Positions 34,546-43,692 of a DNA stretch of 48,384 nt are shown here, one piece after another. Under the pieces are notes generated by a model that saw nothing but the letters and a program-made list of their open reading frames with translations, was not told the origin of the DNA and did no database searches. The DNA is from Clostridia bacterium (lineage in GTDB: Bacteria; Bacillota; Clostridia; Oscillospirales; CAG-272), in contig JAFTLK010000358.1 of the NCBI GenBank assembly GCA_017455975.1, forward strand, positions 1-48,384. Reading direction: 5' to 3'. Both the position numbers and the translations under genes were made by a program. Each line of letters opens with the position of its first letter. Positions within the stretch are counted from its first letter, which is position 1.

Positions 34546-36006
34546 ATGAAAAAGAGTTTGTTAATTCTTGCGGCACTGCTGCTTCTTTCATCCTGTCAGG
34601 GAGGAGAGGGAACGCAGACCCCTGTGACCGATACAGCTTCGGGTACGGTGACTGCTGTCGATACTGCAGAAAAAACACCGCTGGAAATGCTTCCCGACAA
34701 TCTGGACTTCGGCGGCTATGAGTTTCATATTCTTTATACCGATGTCCTTGATCTGCAATATGAATATTATATCAGTATGGAGGAAGAAAACGGCGATCTG
34801 ATGAATGATGCGGCATACAAGCGCAACCGTTTTGTCGAAGAACGGTATAATGTAGAGCTTGTATTCTGTCCACATCCTGTGAGCCAGGGAGATACCATCG
34901 TCCCGACTGTGTCCCAGTCTGTTATGGCAGGCGATGATGCCTATCAGTACCTTCAGTTTTCCTCCTCCTGGGACAGTATGCCCGCGCTGATTTCCGAGAA
35001 TGCTCTTCTGAATCTTTTGGATTTCAAAGAGCTGAACCTTGACTCGGAAGGCTTCATGAAGGAAGCCAATGACTCCATGATCATCAACGATCAGCTGTAT
35101 TTTGGATTTTCACACTACAACAATGCCGGTAATCTTCCGCTGTATATGGTATTCAACAAGGATATCATGCGCAACAACGGTCTTGACATTCCGTATGATA
35201 TCATTTTTGACGGCGGTTGGACAATGGAGGTGTTCCAGCAGTATATCCGCGGTATCAATCTGGACCTGGACGGTAACGGAAAAGTACTCGGTAAAGATCA
35301 GATCGGTTTTGCATCCGGTGATTTGATTTCCAACTACATGGTTTTCGGTTATGACATTTCCTTATTGAAACGCGATGAAGATGGAACATACCGTCCGGAT
35401 TTACAAAACACGCACTTTGTAAATGCTGTTCAGAAATTCCTGGATTTCAAGAAGAACGATCCCGATGTCTATATTCCGTCAGCTGTCGATGGCGGTACAG
35501 GATTGACGCACATGTTCCTTTACGGCAATTCGATGTTTGCACACACCGGAGCCGGAATTTACGGTTACAGCCTGCGCGCGATTGAGGACTTTGATTTCGG
35601 TATTGCACCTTTTCCGAAATATGATGAAACACAGGAACGTTACGGATCCTACTGGTCAATGAACCAGTTTGGTATTCCCGTTACGATTTCCGAGCGTGAA
35701 ATTGTCGGTGCTGTTGCAGAGGGCTTGGCTGTTGCATCCAAGGAAATCATGACACCTGCTTTTATGGATATGTATCTGGAATCCAGAATGGTACGTGATG
35801 AAGAATCGATTCGTGTATTTAACCTGATGCGTGAGGATATGGTGCTGGATGTTTGCCGATACTATGATTTTTCGGACGGTGAAATCATGCCGGTTTATCT
35901 GCTGTCAAGAATCAAAGACATGACGAAGGTTGTTTCGTCTCTTGCCGAAGTGGAAAAACAGGCAGAAGCACAGGCAGAAGAATTCTTCAGCATTTTCTTT
36001 GACTGA
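34546..36006 (+). CDS. Orphan extracellular solute-binding lipoprotein (family copy 2)
   Basis: 486 residues. Lipobox LLLLSSC with lipidated C17 and a Thr/Ala-rich linker. The mature start is LPDNLDFGGYEFHIL, then EENGDLMNDAAYKRNRFVEERYNV, MVFNKDIMRNNG and FDGGWTMEVFQ: the same ordered motifs as the lipoprotein at 28433, at low overall identity. Of two ATGs (34540, 34546), the second is 8 bases from AAAGGA. It sits between the metallo-beta-lactamase-fold gene and an MFS gene; no ABC permease is present, so it may present substrate to the MFS carrier or use a distant permease. Confidence 0.85.
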   Translation: MKKSLLILAALLLLSSCQGGEGTQTPVTDTASGTVTAVDTAEKTPLEMLPDNLDFGGYEFHILYTDVLDLQYEYYISMEEENGDLMNDAAYKRNRFVEERYNVELVFCPHPVSQGDTIVPTVSQSVMAGDDAYQYLQFSSSWDSMPALISENALLNLLDFKELNLDSEGFMKEANDSMIINDQLYFGFSHYNNAGNLPLYMVFNKDIMRNNGLDIPYDIIFDGGWTMEVFQQYIRGINLDLDGNGKVLGKDQIGFASGDLISNYMVFGYDISLLKRDEDGTYRPDLQNTHFVNAVQKFLDFKKNDPDVYIPSAVDGGTGLTHMFLYGNSMFAHTGAGIYGYSLRAIEDFDFGIAPFPKYDETQERYGSYWSMNQFGIPVTISEREIVGAVAEGLAVASKEIMTPAFMDMYLESRMVRDEESIRVFNLMREDMVLDVCRYYDFSDGEIMPVYLLSRIKDMTKVVSSLAEVEKQAEAQAEEFFSIFFD

Positions 36007-36029
36007 TATCAGAAATCCGTTTTCCTATT

Positions 36030-37295
36030 ATGAAACAACTACATCAAAACCTGATCAAATTATGGTTCAGCGATGCCGCATATGCTGCGGCATCTGCTGT
36101 TTCCACAGGCTCCGTATTCTCTGCATTTCTGATGCACGGAGGGATGACGGAGGGACAGATCGGACTGTACCTGTCAATCACGCAGCTGGTCAATCTTGCG
36201 GTATCGCTTCTGTTTGCAGGTGCGGCAGCCAATACCCGCGATACAAGAAAGCCGCTTTTGCTGCTCGGTACATTATCCGCTGCCATAATCGCGCTGCATC
36301 TGTGCTTTTGTTTTTCCGAAATTGGCGGCGGTATCGCGTATTCGCTGATCCTTTTGCTCGGCTGTCTTCAGGCGGCGGTAACCGCTTTGCGGACGGTGTT
36401 TATCTATAAGCTGCCGTGTGAGGTGATGGATCTTCGATATTACTCTTTGTATGCGGGGTATCAGGGATTGTTTACCGGTGCTGCGGGAATCGGGATCGGA
36501 TTTGTGCTTCCGCTGTTTTTTGAGCGGTTTTCGTTTGCGGCGGTCAACGCTGCGGCATTCGTGTTTGCGGGAATTTGCGCTGTGATATCGGCGATTCTGT
36601 TAAGAATACTCGCTCCACTTACAGACGGAGAGACAAATCCCAAAGATACAGCATCCTCCGACAAAAAAGGGATATCGATGATCGCCGATCTGCGTCGTCT
36701 GCTGCACAACCGCCTTTTTATGAGGCTGCTTCTGCCGAATATTCTGCGCGGCTTCGGTACAGGCTTGATCTCGATCTTTCCCGTTGTCGTTCTGCGTGAA
36801 CAGATTCTGTCAGAGCAGTCCGCTTCTCTTTTGACCGCAGGAACATATATCGGTACGCTGTTCAGCTGCTTTGCCTATGTATTCTGTGTCAAACGGCTCG
36901 GTGTTCCCAAAACCTGTCTGCTCGGCGGTGTGCTGTTCAGTATCATCTGTCTGACCCTGTTTGGCGGAACGACATTCTGTCTGGTACTGTACACCCTTGC
37001 CTATGTCGGCTTCAATATCGTATGCTGTGCCGTCCCCGATCTGATCTACCGCAGTGTCGGGTCGGATCTCATCAGTATTTTCCAGACATGGCGTCTGACC
37101 ATGACACAGCTCGGTGTGGTGCTGGCATCCGCTTTGTTCGGTCTTCTCATAGAATGGACGGCGGGTATCCTGATCGTTCTGATCGGTGTGATATGCTATT
37201 TGATTTGTGCCGGATGTTATTATCTGGTTTTCAAAAATAATACTGAATTCGGGATAGAGAACCGTAAGAAAGGAACTGAAAATGAAGATTTATAA
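36030..37295 (+). CDS. MFS transporter
   Basis: 421 residues, hydrophobic, about 12 membrane helices in two halves with a soluble loop at about 195-230 (GETNPKDTASSDKKG). The loop between helices 2 and 3 contains NTRDTRKPLLLLG, the MFS A-motif position. A sugar or sugar-acid importer or exporter is plausible from context. There is little sign of a ribosome binding site; its start is 23 bases after the lipoprotein stop. The end overlaps the next gene by 14 bases. Confidence 0.85.
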   Translation: MKQLHQNLIKLWFSDAAYAAASAVSTGSVFSAFLMHGGMTEGQIGLYLSITQLVNLAVSLLFAGAAANTRDTRKPLLLLGTLSAAIIALHLCFCFSEIGGGIAYSLILLLGCLQAAVTALRTVFIYKLPCEVMDLRYYSLYAGYQGLFTGAAGIGIGFVLPLFFERFSFAAVNAAAFVFAGICAVISAILLRILAPLTDGETNPKDTASSDKKGISMIADLRRLLHNRLFMRLLLPNILRGFGTGLISIFPVVVLREQILSEQSASLLTAGTYIGTLFSCFAYVFCVKRLGVPKTCLLGGVLFSIICLTLFGGTTFCLVLYTLAYVGFNIVCCAVPDLIYRSVGSDLISIFQTWRLTMTQLGVVLASALFGLLIEWTAGILIVLIGVICYLICAGCYYLVFKNNTEFGIENRKKGTENEDL

Positions 37296-38442
37296 CATTC
37301 TCGATTATGGTGTGAAAGCAGGTTTGGCAGAACTTCAGACAAAAGAAATACAGTCTGTTCTTGACCTGTGTTGTGACGGAGGCGGTAAGGTCATTTTTCC
37401 GCGCGGTATTTATCGGACTGCAGGTCTTTATATCCATTCCGATACAACCTTGTATCTGGAAGCCGGTTGCTTGATCGAAGGATCGGATAACTGTGACGAT
37501 TATACGGTTTTCCCTTTTCCGGACGGCATGCAGGATCGATCCGATATGGAAATGATACGACAGTATTACGGAAAACCGTGGGCGGAATACCGCCGTGCGA
37601 TCTTCTCTGCCTATCGGGAACAGAACATTGCAATCATCGGCGAAGCAGATTCGATCATTGACGGTGTGAATTGTTATGATCCGAATGGTGAAGAAGGTTA
37701 CCGCGGTCCTCACGGCGTCTACCTCACCAACTGCAAAAACATCACACTTCACGGCTACACCATCCGCCATACGGGCAACTTTATGCATCAGCTGGATCTC
37801 TGCCGCAACACGACGGTCACAAATGTTACCTGCTACGGTGGTTCTGATGCGATCCATCTGCACCATTGCGACGATACCCTGATCGATAGCTGTAAGTTTG
37901 AAACGGGTGACGATTGCATTGCAGGTATCTATGTGACCAATCTGCGTGTCCGCCGCTGTGATCTGAATACGTCCTGTGATGTCTTTCGTATCGGCGGTGT
38001 CCATATTCTTGTTGAGGACTGTCATATTCACGGCCCGGGTGTTTGGCCGCATCGAATGACTGTTGTTAAAGGAAAGAATGATGAATTGCCGCGTCATATG
38101 GGACGTCATAACACCATATGTGTTATGATCTATTTTGCAAGTGTGCACTATCCTGATCCCCAACCGTCACATGATATTGTCTTCCGACGGTGCAGGATTG
38201 AATGCGTTGACAGGTTCCTCATTTATAACCCGAATGATCTGATTCAGTCCGGTACACATCTGACAGAAATTATGTTGGAGGATGTGACCTTTATCGATCT
38301 GAATGAGCCATCTTTTGTCTTTGCTCCCGAAGACGCTCCGCTGACTGTCAGAATGAACAATGTGTCAGCGACATTCCGAGAGGATGCGGTTTCCGATATC
38401 GGAATATTTAACGGTCTTGATCCGAATACTCACATTGTATAA
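37282..38442 (+). CDS. GH28-like right-handed beta-helix protein
   Basis: 386 residues, no signal peptide. The N-terminus is typical of polygalacturonase-like enzymes: YNILDYGVKAG, GGGKVIFPRGIYRTAGLYI, TTLYLEAGCLIEGS. Coiled beta-helix rungs follow. Acidic positions match GH28: D189 (GGSDAIHLHHC) and D210/D211 (TGDDCIAG). The GHG and RIK motifs of classical polygalacturonases are not seen (FRIGGVH in place), so substrate or even activity may differ. AAAGGA precedes the ATG. It is the last gene of the unit; because it lacks a signal it would act on imported oligosaccharides. Confidence 0.8.
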   Translation: MKIYNILDYGVKAGLAELQTKEIQSVLDLCCDGGGKVIFPRGIYRTAGLYIHSDTTLYLEAGCLIEGSDNCDDYTVFPFPDGMQDRSDMEMIRQYYGKPWAEYRRAIFSAYREQNIAIIGEADSIIDGVNCYDPNGEEGYRGPHGVYLTNCKNITLHGYTIRHTGNFMHQLDLCRNTTVTNVTCYGGSDAIHLHHCDDTLIDSCKFETGDDCIAGIYVTNLRVRRCDLNTSCDVFRIGGVHILVEDCHIHGPGVWPHRMTVVKGKNDELPRHMGRHNTICVMIYFASVHYPDPQPSHDIVFRRCRIECVDRFLIYNPNDLIQSGTHLTEIMLEDVTFIDLNEPSFVFAPEDAPLTVRMNNVSATFREDAVSDIGIFNGLDPNTHIV

Positions 38443-38478
38443 CCCAACAGAAACGATCCAATTATCAGGTATTCATTC

Positions 38479-38508
38479 TTGACAAGCCGCAGATAAGTGG
38501 TGTATAAT
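38479..38508 (+). promoter_or_regulatory. Promoter of the alpha-mannosidase gene
   Basis: -35 TTGACA (38479-38484), 18-base spacer, -10 TATAAT (38503-38508). The ATG at 38497 lies inside it, so the enzyme starts at 38548. Confidence 0.8.
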
Positions 38509-38547
38509 GAAAGCAGAAATCACAAATCATCCATCGGAGGTATCAAT

Positions 38548-41409
38548 ATGTCTACCTTATTTCAAAAATACGCAGCATTAAAAAAGCGAATTCCCGGCAA
38601 CCGTGAACGAAACGGCTTTGAGTATTCCTTCGGCATGCCGCGTGAGGAGCAGCAGAATATCACGCCGACCCCGCGGTATATCGTCCGCATTCTGTCCGAG
38701 GTCGAATTTGCCATCCGACTATCAAAGGAACTTGACGGCAAATATGACGCGCTGATCGATGAGGCGCTTGCTTATCTGACCGATGCTGTGGACAACGACG
38801 GCATGCTGACAAAGTCAGTATGCGCAAAAGCCGAGGAAATACTCCTGCCGCTGTCGTCCGATGCAAAAGAATATAAGCTGATCCTCGCGGGTCACGCGCA
38901 CATTGACATGAACTGGCAATGGGGGTGGCATGAAACGGTTGCCGCGACGATTGCCACCTTCCGCACGATGCTGAACATTATGGAGGAATATCCCGATTTC
39001 TGCTTCTCGCAGTCGCAGACCTCGGTATATAAGATCATCGACGATTACGCGCCCGAAATGCACGACGAGATCAAAGTACGCATCGACGAGGGTCGCTGGG
39101 AGATCACCGCGTCCGCATGGGTCGAAACCGATAAAAACATGCCGTCTGGCGAATCGCTGATGCGGCATATCAAGTATACCAAAGAATATCTGCGCGACAA
39201 GTGGGGCATTTCTCCCGATAAGCTGGAAATTGACTTCTCGCCCGATACCTTCGGTCATTCCGCGAATCTTCCGGAAATCGATGCGCAGGGCGGTGTGAAG
39301 TATTACTACCATTGCCGCGGTCTTGCGGAAAATACGGCTCTTTACCGCTGGAGAGGGCAGTCAGGACGGGAGCTGCTGATGTACCGCGAGCAGTATTGGT
39401 ACAACAGCGGCATCACACCCGAGCCTGCCATGGGTCTGTTCGATGTTGTCCGCCGCCAAGCGGGACTGAAGACGGGACTGGTCGTTTACGGTGTCGGTGA
39501 CCACGGCGGCGGACCGACCAGACGTGACGTCGAGCGCGGTATGGAAATGATGGATTGGCCCATCTTCCCGACGGTCAAGTTCGGCACGTTCCGTGAATTC
39601 TTCAAGGAAGCGGAATCGGTGCGCGACGCACTTCCCGTTGTCGAAAAAGAGCTGAATGTCATTTTCCCCGGCTGCTATACGACACAGACCCGTATCAAGC
39701 GCGGCAATCGCCGTGCAGAGCTGGCACTCGGTGAAGCGGAAGCCGTATCCGCTTGTGCAAGTGTTTCCATCGGCGCAAAGGTACGCCGTACCGCCATTGA
39801 AGCGGCATGGCAGAAGGTACTTCTGTCGCACTTCCATGACATTCTGACAGGCTCCTGCGTACAGGATGCACGTGAACACGCAATGGGCGAATATCAGAAT
39901 GTTCTTGCCACCGCCAATTCTGAGATCGGTCTGACACTCGGCAAGCTTTCCGCGCAGATTGATACCTCGATGATTCCGATGCAAAAAGATATCAACGCAC
40001 AGTCCGAGGGTGCCGGTGTCGGTTATCAGATCAGCACCTATGCAGGACGCGGCCTGGTCGAGCGCGGTATGGGTCTGACGCGCATCTGGCATGTCTTCAA
40101 CAATACCTTTGCTGACAAGGCTGAGCCTGTCGAGATCACTGTCTGGGACTGGACGGGCGATATGCGTTGGATCCGTGTTACCGATGCCGACGGTCAGCCG
40201 CTGGATTTCCAGCTTGTGGATGGCGGTCTTCAGCACTATTGGGATCACAAATACTTCCGTATTCTCGTCCGGGTGCAGGCAAAGGCGCTTTCTTATACCA
40301 CAGTCGTTCTGTCGCAGGGCGAGATGGGCGAATATCCTGTTTACCTCTATCCCGCAAACGAACGTCATACGCCGCAGAGCAATTATGTTCTGGAAAATGA
40401 GCACATCCGCTGTGAATTTGACTATGCGACGGGTGAGATGCTCTCCATGACCGACAAGGCTGACGGGCGCGAATATCTTGCACCCGGCACACGCGCGGCG
40501 CTGTGTTACATCGATACAAACCGCCACAATTCCAACGCATGGGAGATCGGTACGCATCTGAAGACAACGCCGATCACCGACGTGACCAACATCCGCGCGA
40601 CGATGGGCGGCAGTCTGCGGTCTGCATTTGCCTTTGATGCAAAGATCGCAAACTCCCGCGTGACGGTGGAATATTCGCTTGACCGCGGTGCTCACGCTGT
40701 CCGCGCGGCAATCAGGGTCGATTGGTCTGAGGTCGGGGGCGAAACCGTTCCCGTGCTGGCGTATGTACTGCCTGCGTCCTATCATGCAGACGGATTCCTC
40801 TATGACATTCCCGCAGGCACGATCGTCCGTGCGGCGGCAGAGGAGGACATGCCCGGTCAGAGCATGATCTGCGCCGTTTCGGGCGGGGAGCGCAACCTCG
40901 GCATCATCACCGATTCCAAGTACGGCTTCCGCGGTGTCGAGCGCGACGGTCACGCGGTGCTGTACTCCACGCTGATCAACTCGGCAACCAGCCCCGATCC
41001 GTATCCCGAACGCGGCATTCACGAGATCGTTCTGCATGTCGGCTTGCTTTCGGCAAAGCCTGCGGATGCCGTCAGGACCGCTCATTCTCACAACCGCCCG
41101 ATGACGCCCGTCAGCGCATCGTATCACAAGGGAACCTTGCCGCCCGCGGGTACGTTCTTCCGGATTGATGCGCCGGATGCGATGGTATCGAGCGTGACAA
41201 ACAACGATGATGGCAGCATTACCGTACGGATGTATTCGCTGTCCGATCAGGAGAGCTGCGCGGTTCTTTACACGCAGAGGTCACCTGTATCGGCGGAAGC
41301 CGTTGATCTGTTTGGTGCTGCAGTCCCCGGTGACTGTGCGGTAAACGATGATTGTGTCACCGTTACCCTGCCGCCGCGCGGCATTGTTTCGGTGAAGATC
41401 GGGTTCTGA
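38548..41409 (+). CDS. GH38 alpha-mannosidase
   Basis: 953 residues. The GH38 catalytic domain has the zinc-binding GHAHIDMNWQW (H118, D120), and the nucleophile region DFSPDTFGHSANLP (D233). GVGDHGGGPTRRD and LSHFHDILTGSCVQDA supply further zinc-site residues. Middle helical and long C-terminal beta-sandwich domains are intact. No signal peptide, so it trims alpha-mannosyl residues from imported oligosaccharides. CGGAGG lies 6 bases before the ATG. It has its own promoter, 105 bases after the GH28-like gene, and probably complements that operon. Confidence 0.93.
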   Translation: MSTLFQKYAALKKRIPGNRERNGFEYSFGMPREEQQNITPTPRYIVRILSEVEFAIRLSKELDGKYDALIDEALAYLTDAVDNDGMLTKSVCAKAEEILLPLSSDAKEYKLILAGHAHIDMNWQWGWHETVAATIATFRTMLNIMEEYPDFCFSQSQTSVYKIIDDYAPEMHDEIKVRIDEGRWEITASAWVETDKNMPSGESLMRHIKYTKEYLRDKWGISPDKLEIDFSPDTFGHSANLPEIDAQGGVKYYYHCRGLAENTALYRWRGQSGRELLMYREQYWYNSGITPEPAMGLFDVVRRQAGLKTGLVVYGVGDHGGGPTRRDVERGMEMMDWPIFPTVKFGTFREFFKEAESVRDALPVVEKELNVIFPGCYTTQTRIKRGNRRAELALGEAEAVSACASVSIGAKVRRTAIEAAWQKVLLSHFHDILTGSCVQDAREHAMGEYQNVLATANSEIGLTLGKLSAQIDTSMIPMQKDINAQSEGAGVGYQISTYAGRGLVERGMGLTRIWHVFNNTFADKAEPVEITVWDWTGDMRWIRVTDADGQPLDFQLVDGGLQHYWDHKYFRILVRVQAKALSYTTVVLSQGEMGEYPVYLYPANERHTPQSNYVLENEHIRCEFDYATGEMLSMTDKADGREYLAPGTRAALCYIDTNRHNSNAWEIGTHLKTTPITDVTNIRATMGGSLRSAFAFDAKIANSRVTVEYSLDRGAHAVRAAIRVDWSEVGGETVPVLAYVLPASYHADGFLYDIPAGTIVRAAAEEDMPGQSMICAVSGGERNLGIITDSKYGFRGVERDGHAVLYSTLINSATSPDPYPERGIHEIVLHVGLLSAKPADAVRTAHSHNRPMTPVSASYHKGTLPPAGTFFRIDAPDAMVSSVTNNDDGSITVRMYSLSDQESCAVLYTQRSPVSAEAVDLFGAAVPGDCAVNDDCVTVTLPPRGIVSVKIGF

Positions 41410-41432
41410 TAACTGTATCTGATTGGTATATC

Positions 41433-41460
41433 AGGGGCTTGGGGCCAGATTGTGTCAAAA
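41433..41460 (+). repeat. IS scar related to 42318-42352
   Basis: GGGGCTTGGGGC, 11 bases, then AAAAGTAT. The reverse strand of about 42325-42352 reads GGGGCTTGGGGC, 10 bases, AAAAGTAT. The repeat sits exactly where coding homology of the lipoprotein remnant begins, so it marks the deletion junction. Confidence 0.5.
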
Positions 41461-41812
41461 GTATTATCATATCGTGGATGAATATGCTACCGGCTGGGTA
41501 ATCCCGACAACAAGCAGCAAGACAGAGATGACAGATGTTGTTCTGGAATATATGTTGTATGCATCCGCACCTCTGGTCGAGGCTGTATATGAGACAACAC
41601 TCAAAGGAAAACGTCTGGACAGCCCGAATGATGCGGAAATGCTCGATCTTGTCCGAAAGACGACCTGGTATGAGATCACATTTGTGCTTGATACAGGTAT
41701 CCGTACGATGATGGAATCTGCTGTGAAAAACGGCAATATTGCATCGGGATATGAGAAACAATCAAAGAAGATCAGTAAAAAACTGGAGGATTACTGCATG
41801 AGTGAGCAGTAA
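41461..41812 (+). pseudogene. C-terminal remnant of a third solute-binding lipoprotein
   Basis: About 116 residues starting YYHIVDEYATGWVIPTT and running to KLEDYCMSEQ. It aligns in pattern with the last third of the lipoprotein at 28433 (RYYSLVDAGENVFAVPITATT, then a helix with VTEALAYEG, then a Lys-rich tail). The N-terminal two thirds, signal peptide and start are missing; the boundary coincides with an IS scar. It follows the GH38 gene, which suggests a former GH38-lipoprotein pair like the GH36-lipoprotein pair. Confidence 0.7.
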
Positions 41813-42353
41813 TCCCGCCGTACAGGCTGACATAACAGAACTGCTTCATGCAAAACAGGTATGGAGCGGTTTCACTTTTCGTTTGGCTGACAGTGGCTGA
41901 TTCCCGTGAAAAATCCGTTTTGTGATGTGCTGTGTCTGACAAACCACATGAGAAAAATGTTGGATTGTGATATCATGAGTGATGCAGAATTGTTCTCGAA
42001 GACATATACTGATTGAACGCTTCCTACTGAAAATCAATGATGACTATTTCGGAACTTATTATCCTCGTTATTGTTATACCGATTTTTTTACCGATTTTTT
42101 TGCACAGCATTACGAAAAGATACTGGTATTTCAGGATCTTTTTCTACCTCTTGTACTTTTTCGGCATAACTTTTTCGGTATAATAATAGCAAGCGGGGTC
42201 CTGTGCTATCACAGAACGAAAATGGCTCGGTTTTGGCTTATTCAAGCCAATTTCCGAGCCATTTTTGCTTGTTGGGGAGAACCCCAGAGTGTGTCAAAAC
42301 TCAATCTGGAGCCTCCCCATACTTTTGGACCGACACGCCCCAAGCCCCGGAAA
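41813..42353. other. Non-coding stretch with IS-like ends and a long hairpin
   Basis: No convincing gene; short frames lack ribosome binding sites. AAATGGCTCGG (about 42220) pairs with CCGAGCCATTT (about 42256) with an inner GGCTT/AAGCC stem and a T-run, a terminator-like structure. TTGGGGAGAACCCC, GTGTGTCAAAA and the inverted CCCCAAGCCCC at 42340 look like insertion-sequence end material belonging to the transposase fragment that follows. Confidence 0.5.
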
Positions 42354-42400
42354 TAAAAAAACGAATGATTTTCATGCCGTGAGGCATTCAATCATTCGTT
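42354..42400 (-). terminator. Terminator overlapping the transposase stop codon
   Basis: Read leftward: AACGAATGATT (42400-42390), inner TGCC/GGCA, AATCATTCGTT (42370-42360), then a run of T. The last transposase codons and its stop lie within the stem. Confidence 0.8.
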
Positions 42401-42962
42401 CAACTCCTAATATATTGATCGCCCTTTTCATATTAAATGCCGTGAAGGCGAGCGAAATCTCACCAGTTACTTTCTCTTTTCCACATAAGAGAAGATAACT
42501 GATGCCAAGAGCTCTCTTTATAGTGCCGAAGGTATGTTCAATAATACTTTTACGTTGCCTGGTGATCGTTCGGTTGGCTCTTACTTTGATTTGTTTGATA
42601 TATAAATCAGCATCATTGAAGTCTTTACTGTACTCGGAATAGTCCACTTGCCGTTCCGCCTCCTTATATCTGGAAGCAGTACACTTGCATTTACAGGCAG
42701 CACAAGCTTTGAAGTTGTAGTATTTAACAATACGTTTATTCTTGTTAAAAGTTTTTGGGTAAAGCGGTTGTCCCATAGGACAAATAAATATATTTCGTTC
42801 GGGAATGTATACACATCGACCCGTGGAATAGCTGATTACCTCCTCTGCATCTTCGGGTTTACAGGGGATACAAATGTCGTAATTTGCGCCGCAAACATGT
42901 GGATCAAATACATCTGCAATAAGACCGGCAACGTCACTTGCACTGTCATATTGTGTTTATCG
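42372..42962 (-). pseudogene. IS1182-type transposase, 5' half missing
   Basis: Open frame of about 197 codons without a start. It begins QYDSASDVAGLIADVFDP and continues with CGANYDICIPCKPEDAEEVI, YIPERNIFICPMGQ, a Cys-rich CAACKCKC segment and the Glu-bearing IIEHTFGTIKRALGISYL, which ends the DDE core. It ends NMKRAINILG-type and a stop. The first two catalytic Asp regions are gone. It differs clearly from the intact transposase at 20349, so it comes from a different element. Confidence 0.8.
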
Positions 42963-43147
42963 TTATTTACGAAGGACGGAGTTGTAAAAATAAAGCGAAA
43001 TTCGTCCAACCCTTTCAATTGCTCTATCAATTCATTGAACGCATACATAGAGAAGCACGACGCAGCAATCGACATTTTACTGCCTTTCTTTATACTGGAT
43101 ATAAGATTATCACGCAACAATTCAGTATTATTGTCAATAATTTTCAT
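42963..43147 (-). pseudogene. 5' fragment of a helicase-like gene
   Basis: Starts at an ATG with GGAGGA 4 bases upstream and reads MKIIDNNTELLRDNL, then KKGSKMSIAASCFSMYAF and DEFRFIFTTPSFV before joining the transposase fragment. This N-terminus resembles the PLD-like front domain of SNF2/DEAD-type helicases common in Clostridia phage-defence and accessory loci. Only about 60 of an expected 900-1000 residues remain. The family call rests on a short segment. Confidence 0.5.
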
Positions 43148-43692
43148 ATGCTCCTCCATATTAGTATTTATTTTCGTTAAAGCAAATACCAACAAAGGTA
43201 TTTCCATTGACAATTTTACTTAGGATACTGTCAATCTGATTTTCTCTCATGTCAATGCTGTCAAGTGTAAACAGTTTAACAGCAAAAGTGCTTACGATAT
43301 GTTTACGTTTTACTATTCTGAAGCTCTTGCCTCAGCCTTGGGTATTTCCTTTGTTCCTGCCACCGAGGTTGTTCAATCGCCGAAATTACTGGCTGATTCC
43401 TTCTTGAATAAATGCAGTCTTAGTTGCATTTAGTCTGAGAAATCTACCTCTCAGGCTTTTTCGTCTTGCGCTTTTTGCGTTGCTTTTGTGCCTTTTGAGG
43501 CGTTTCTGGCCGTTTTCTCATACTTACTGCACTTGGTTCCTCTCGGTAAATGCTATGTCTTTGCTTCTGTTGCATTTACTTTGAGAATTTACGGAAGATT
43601 GGTAAAGAATTGTGAAGTTTACGGTTGTCTGTGAGAATGAGAAGTTTGTGCAGACGGTGATTGCACAAATTCCTTTGACTTTCGTTCCCTCC
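43148..43692. other. Non-coding stretch with small hairpins
   Basis: No gene seen. TTGACA/TGTCAA motifs recur at 43206-43260 in both orientations. AAATGCA/TGCATTT (about 43410-43432) and CTGAGA/TCTCAG (about 43435-43456) followed by GCTTTTT form two adjacent hairpins, the second terminator-like. T-rich, low-complexity sequence follows to 43570. Confidence 0.4.

Noticed and set aside
39361-41127. 588-residue leftward frame
   Set aside because: Antisense to the GH38 mannosidase; long only because of the GC-rich codon bias.
41979-42356. 125-residue rightward frame between the lipoprotein remnant and transposase fragment
   Set aside because: Runs through a terminator-like hairpin and IS-end sequence, and has no ribosome binding site or family motif.
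43400-43460. Pair of hairpins suggesting an IS200/IS605 end or TnpB guide RNA
   Set aside because: No tnpA or tnpB sequence nearby; the second hairpin with its T-run is better read as a terminator.
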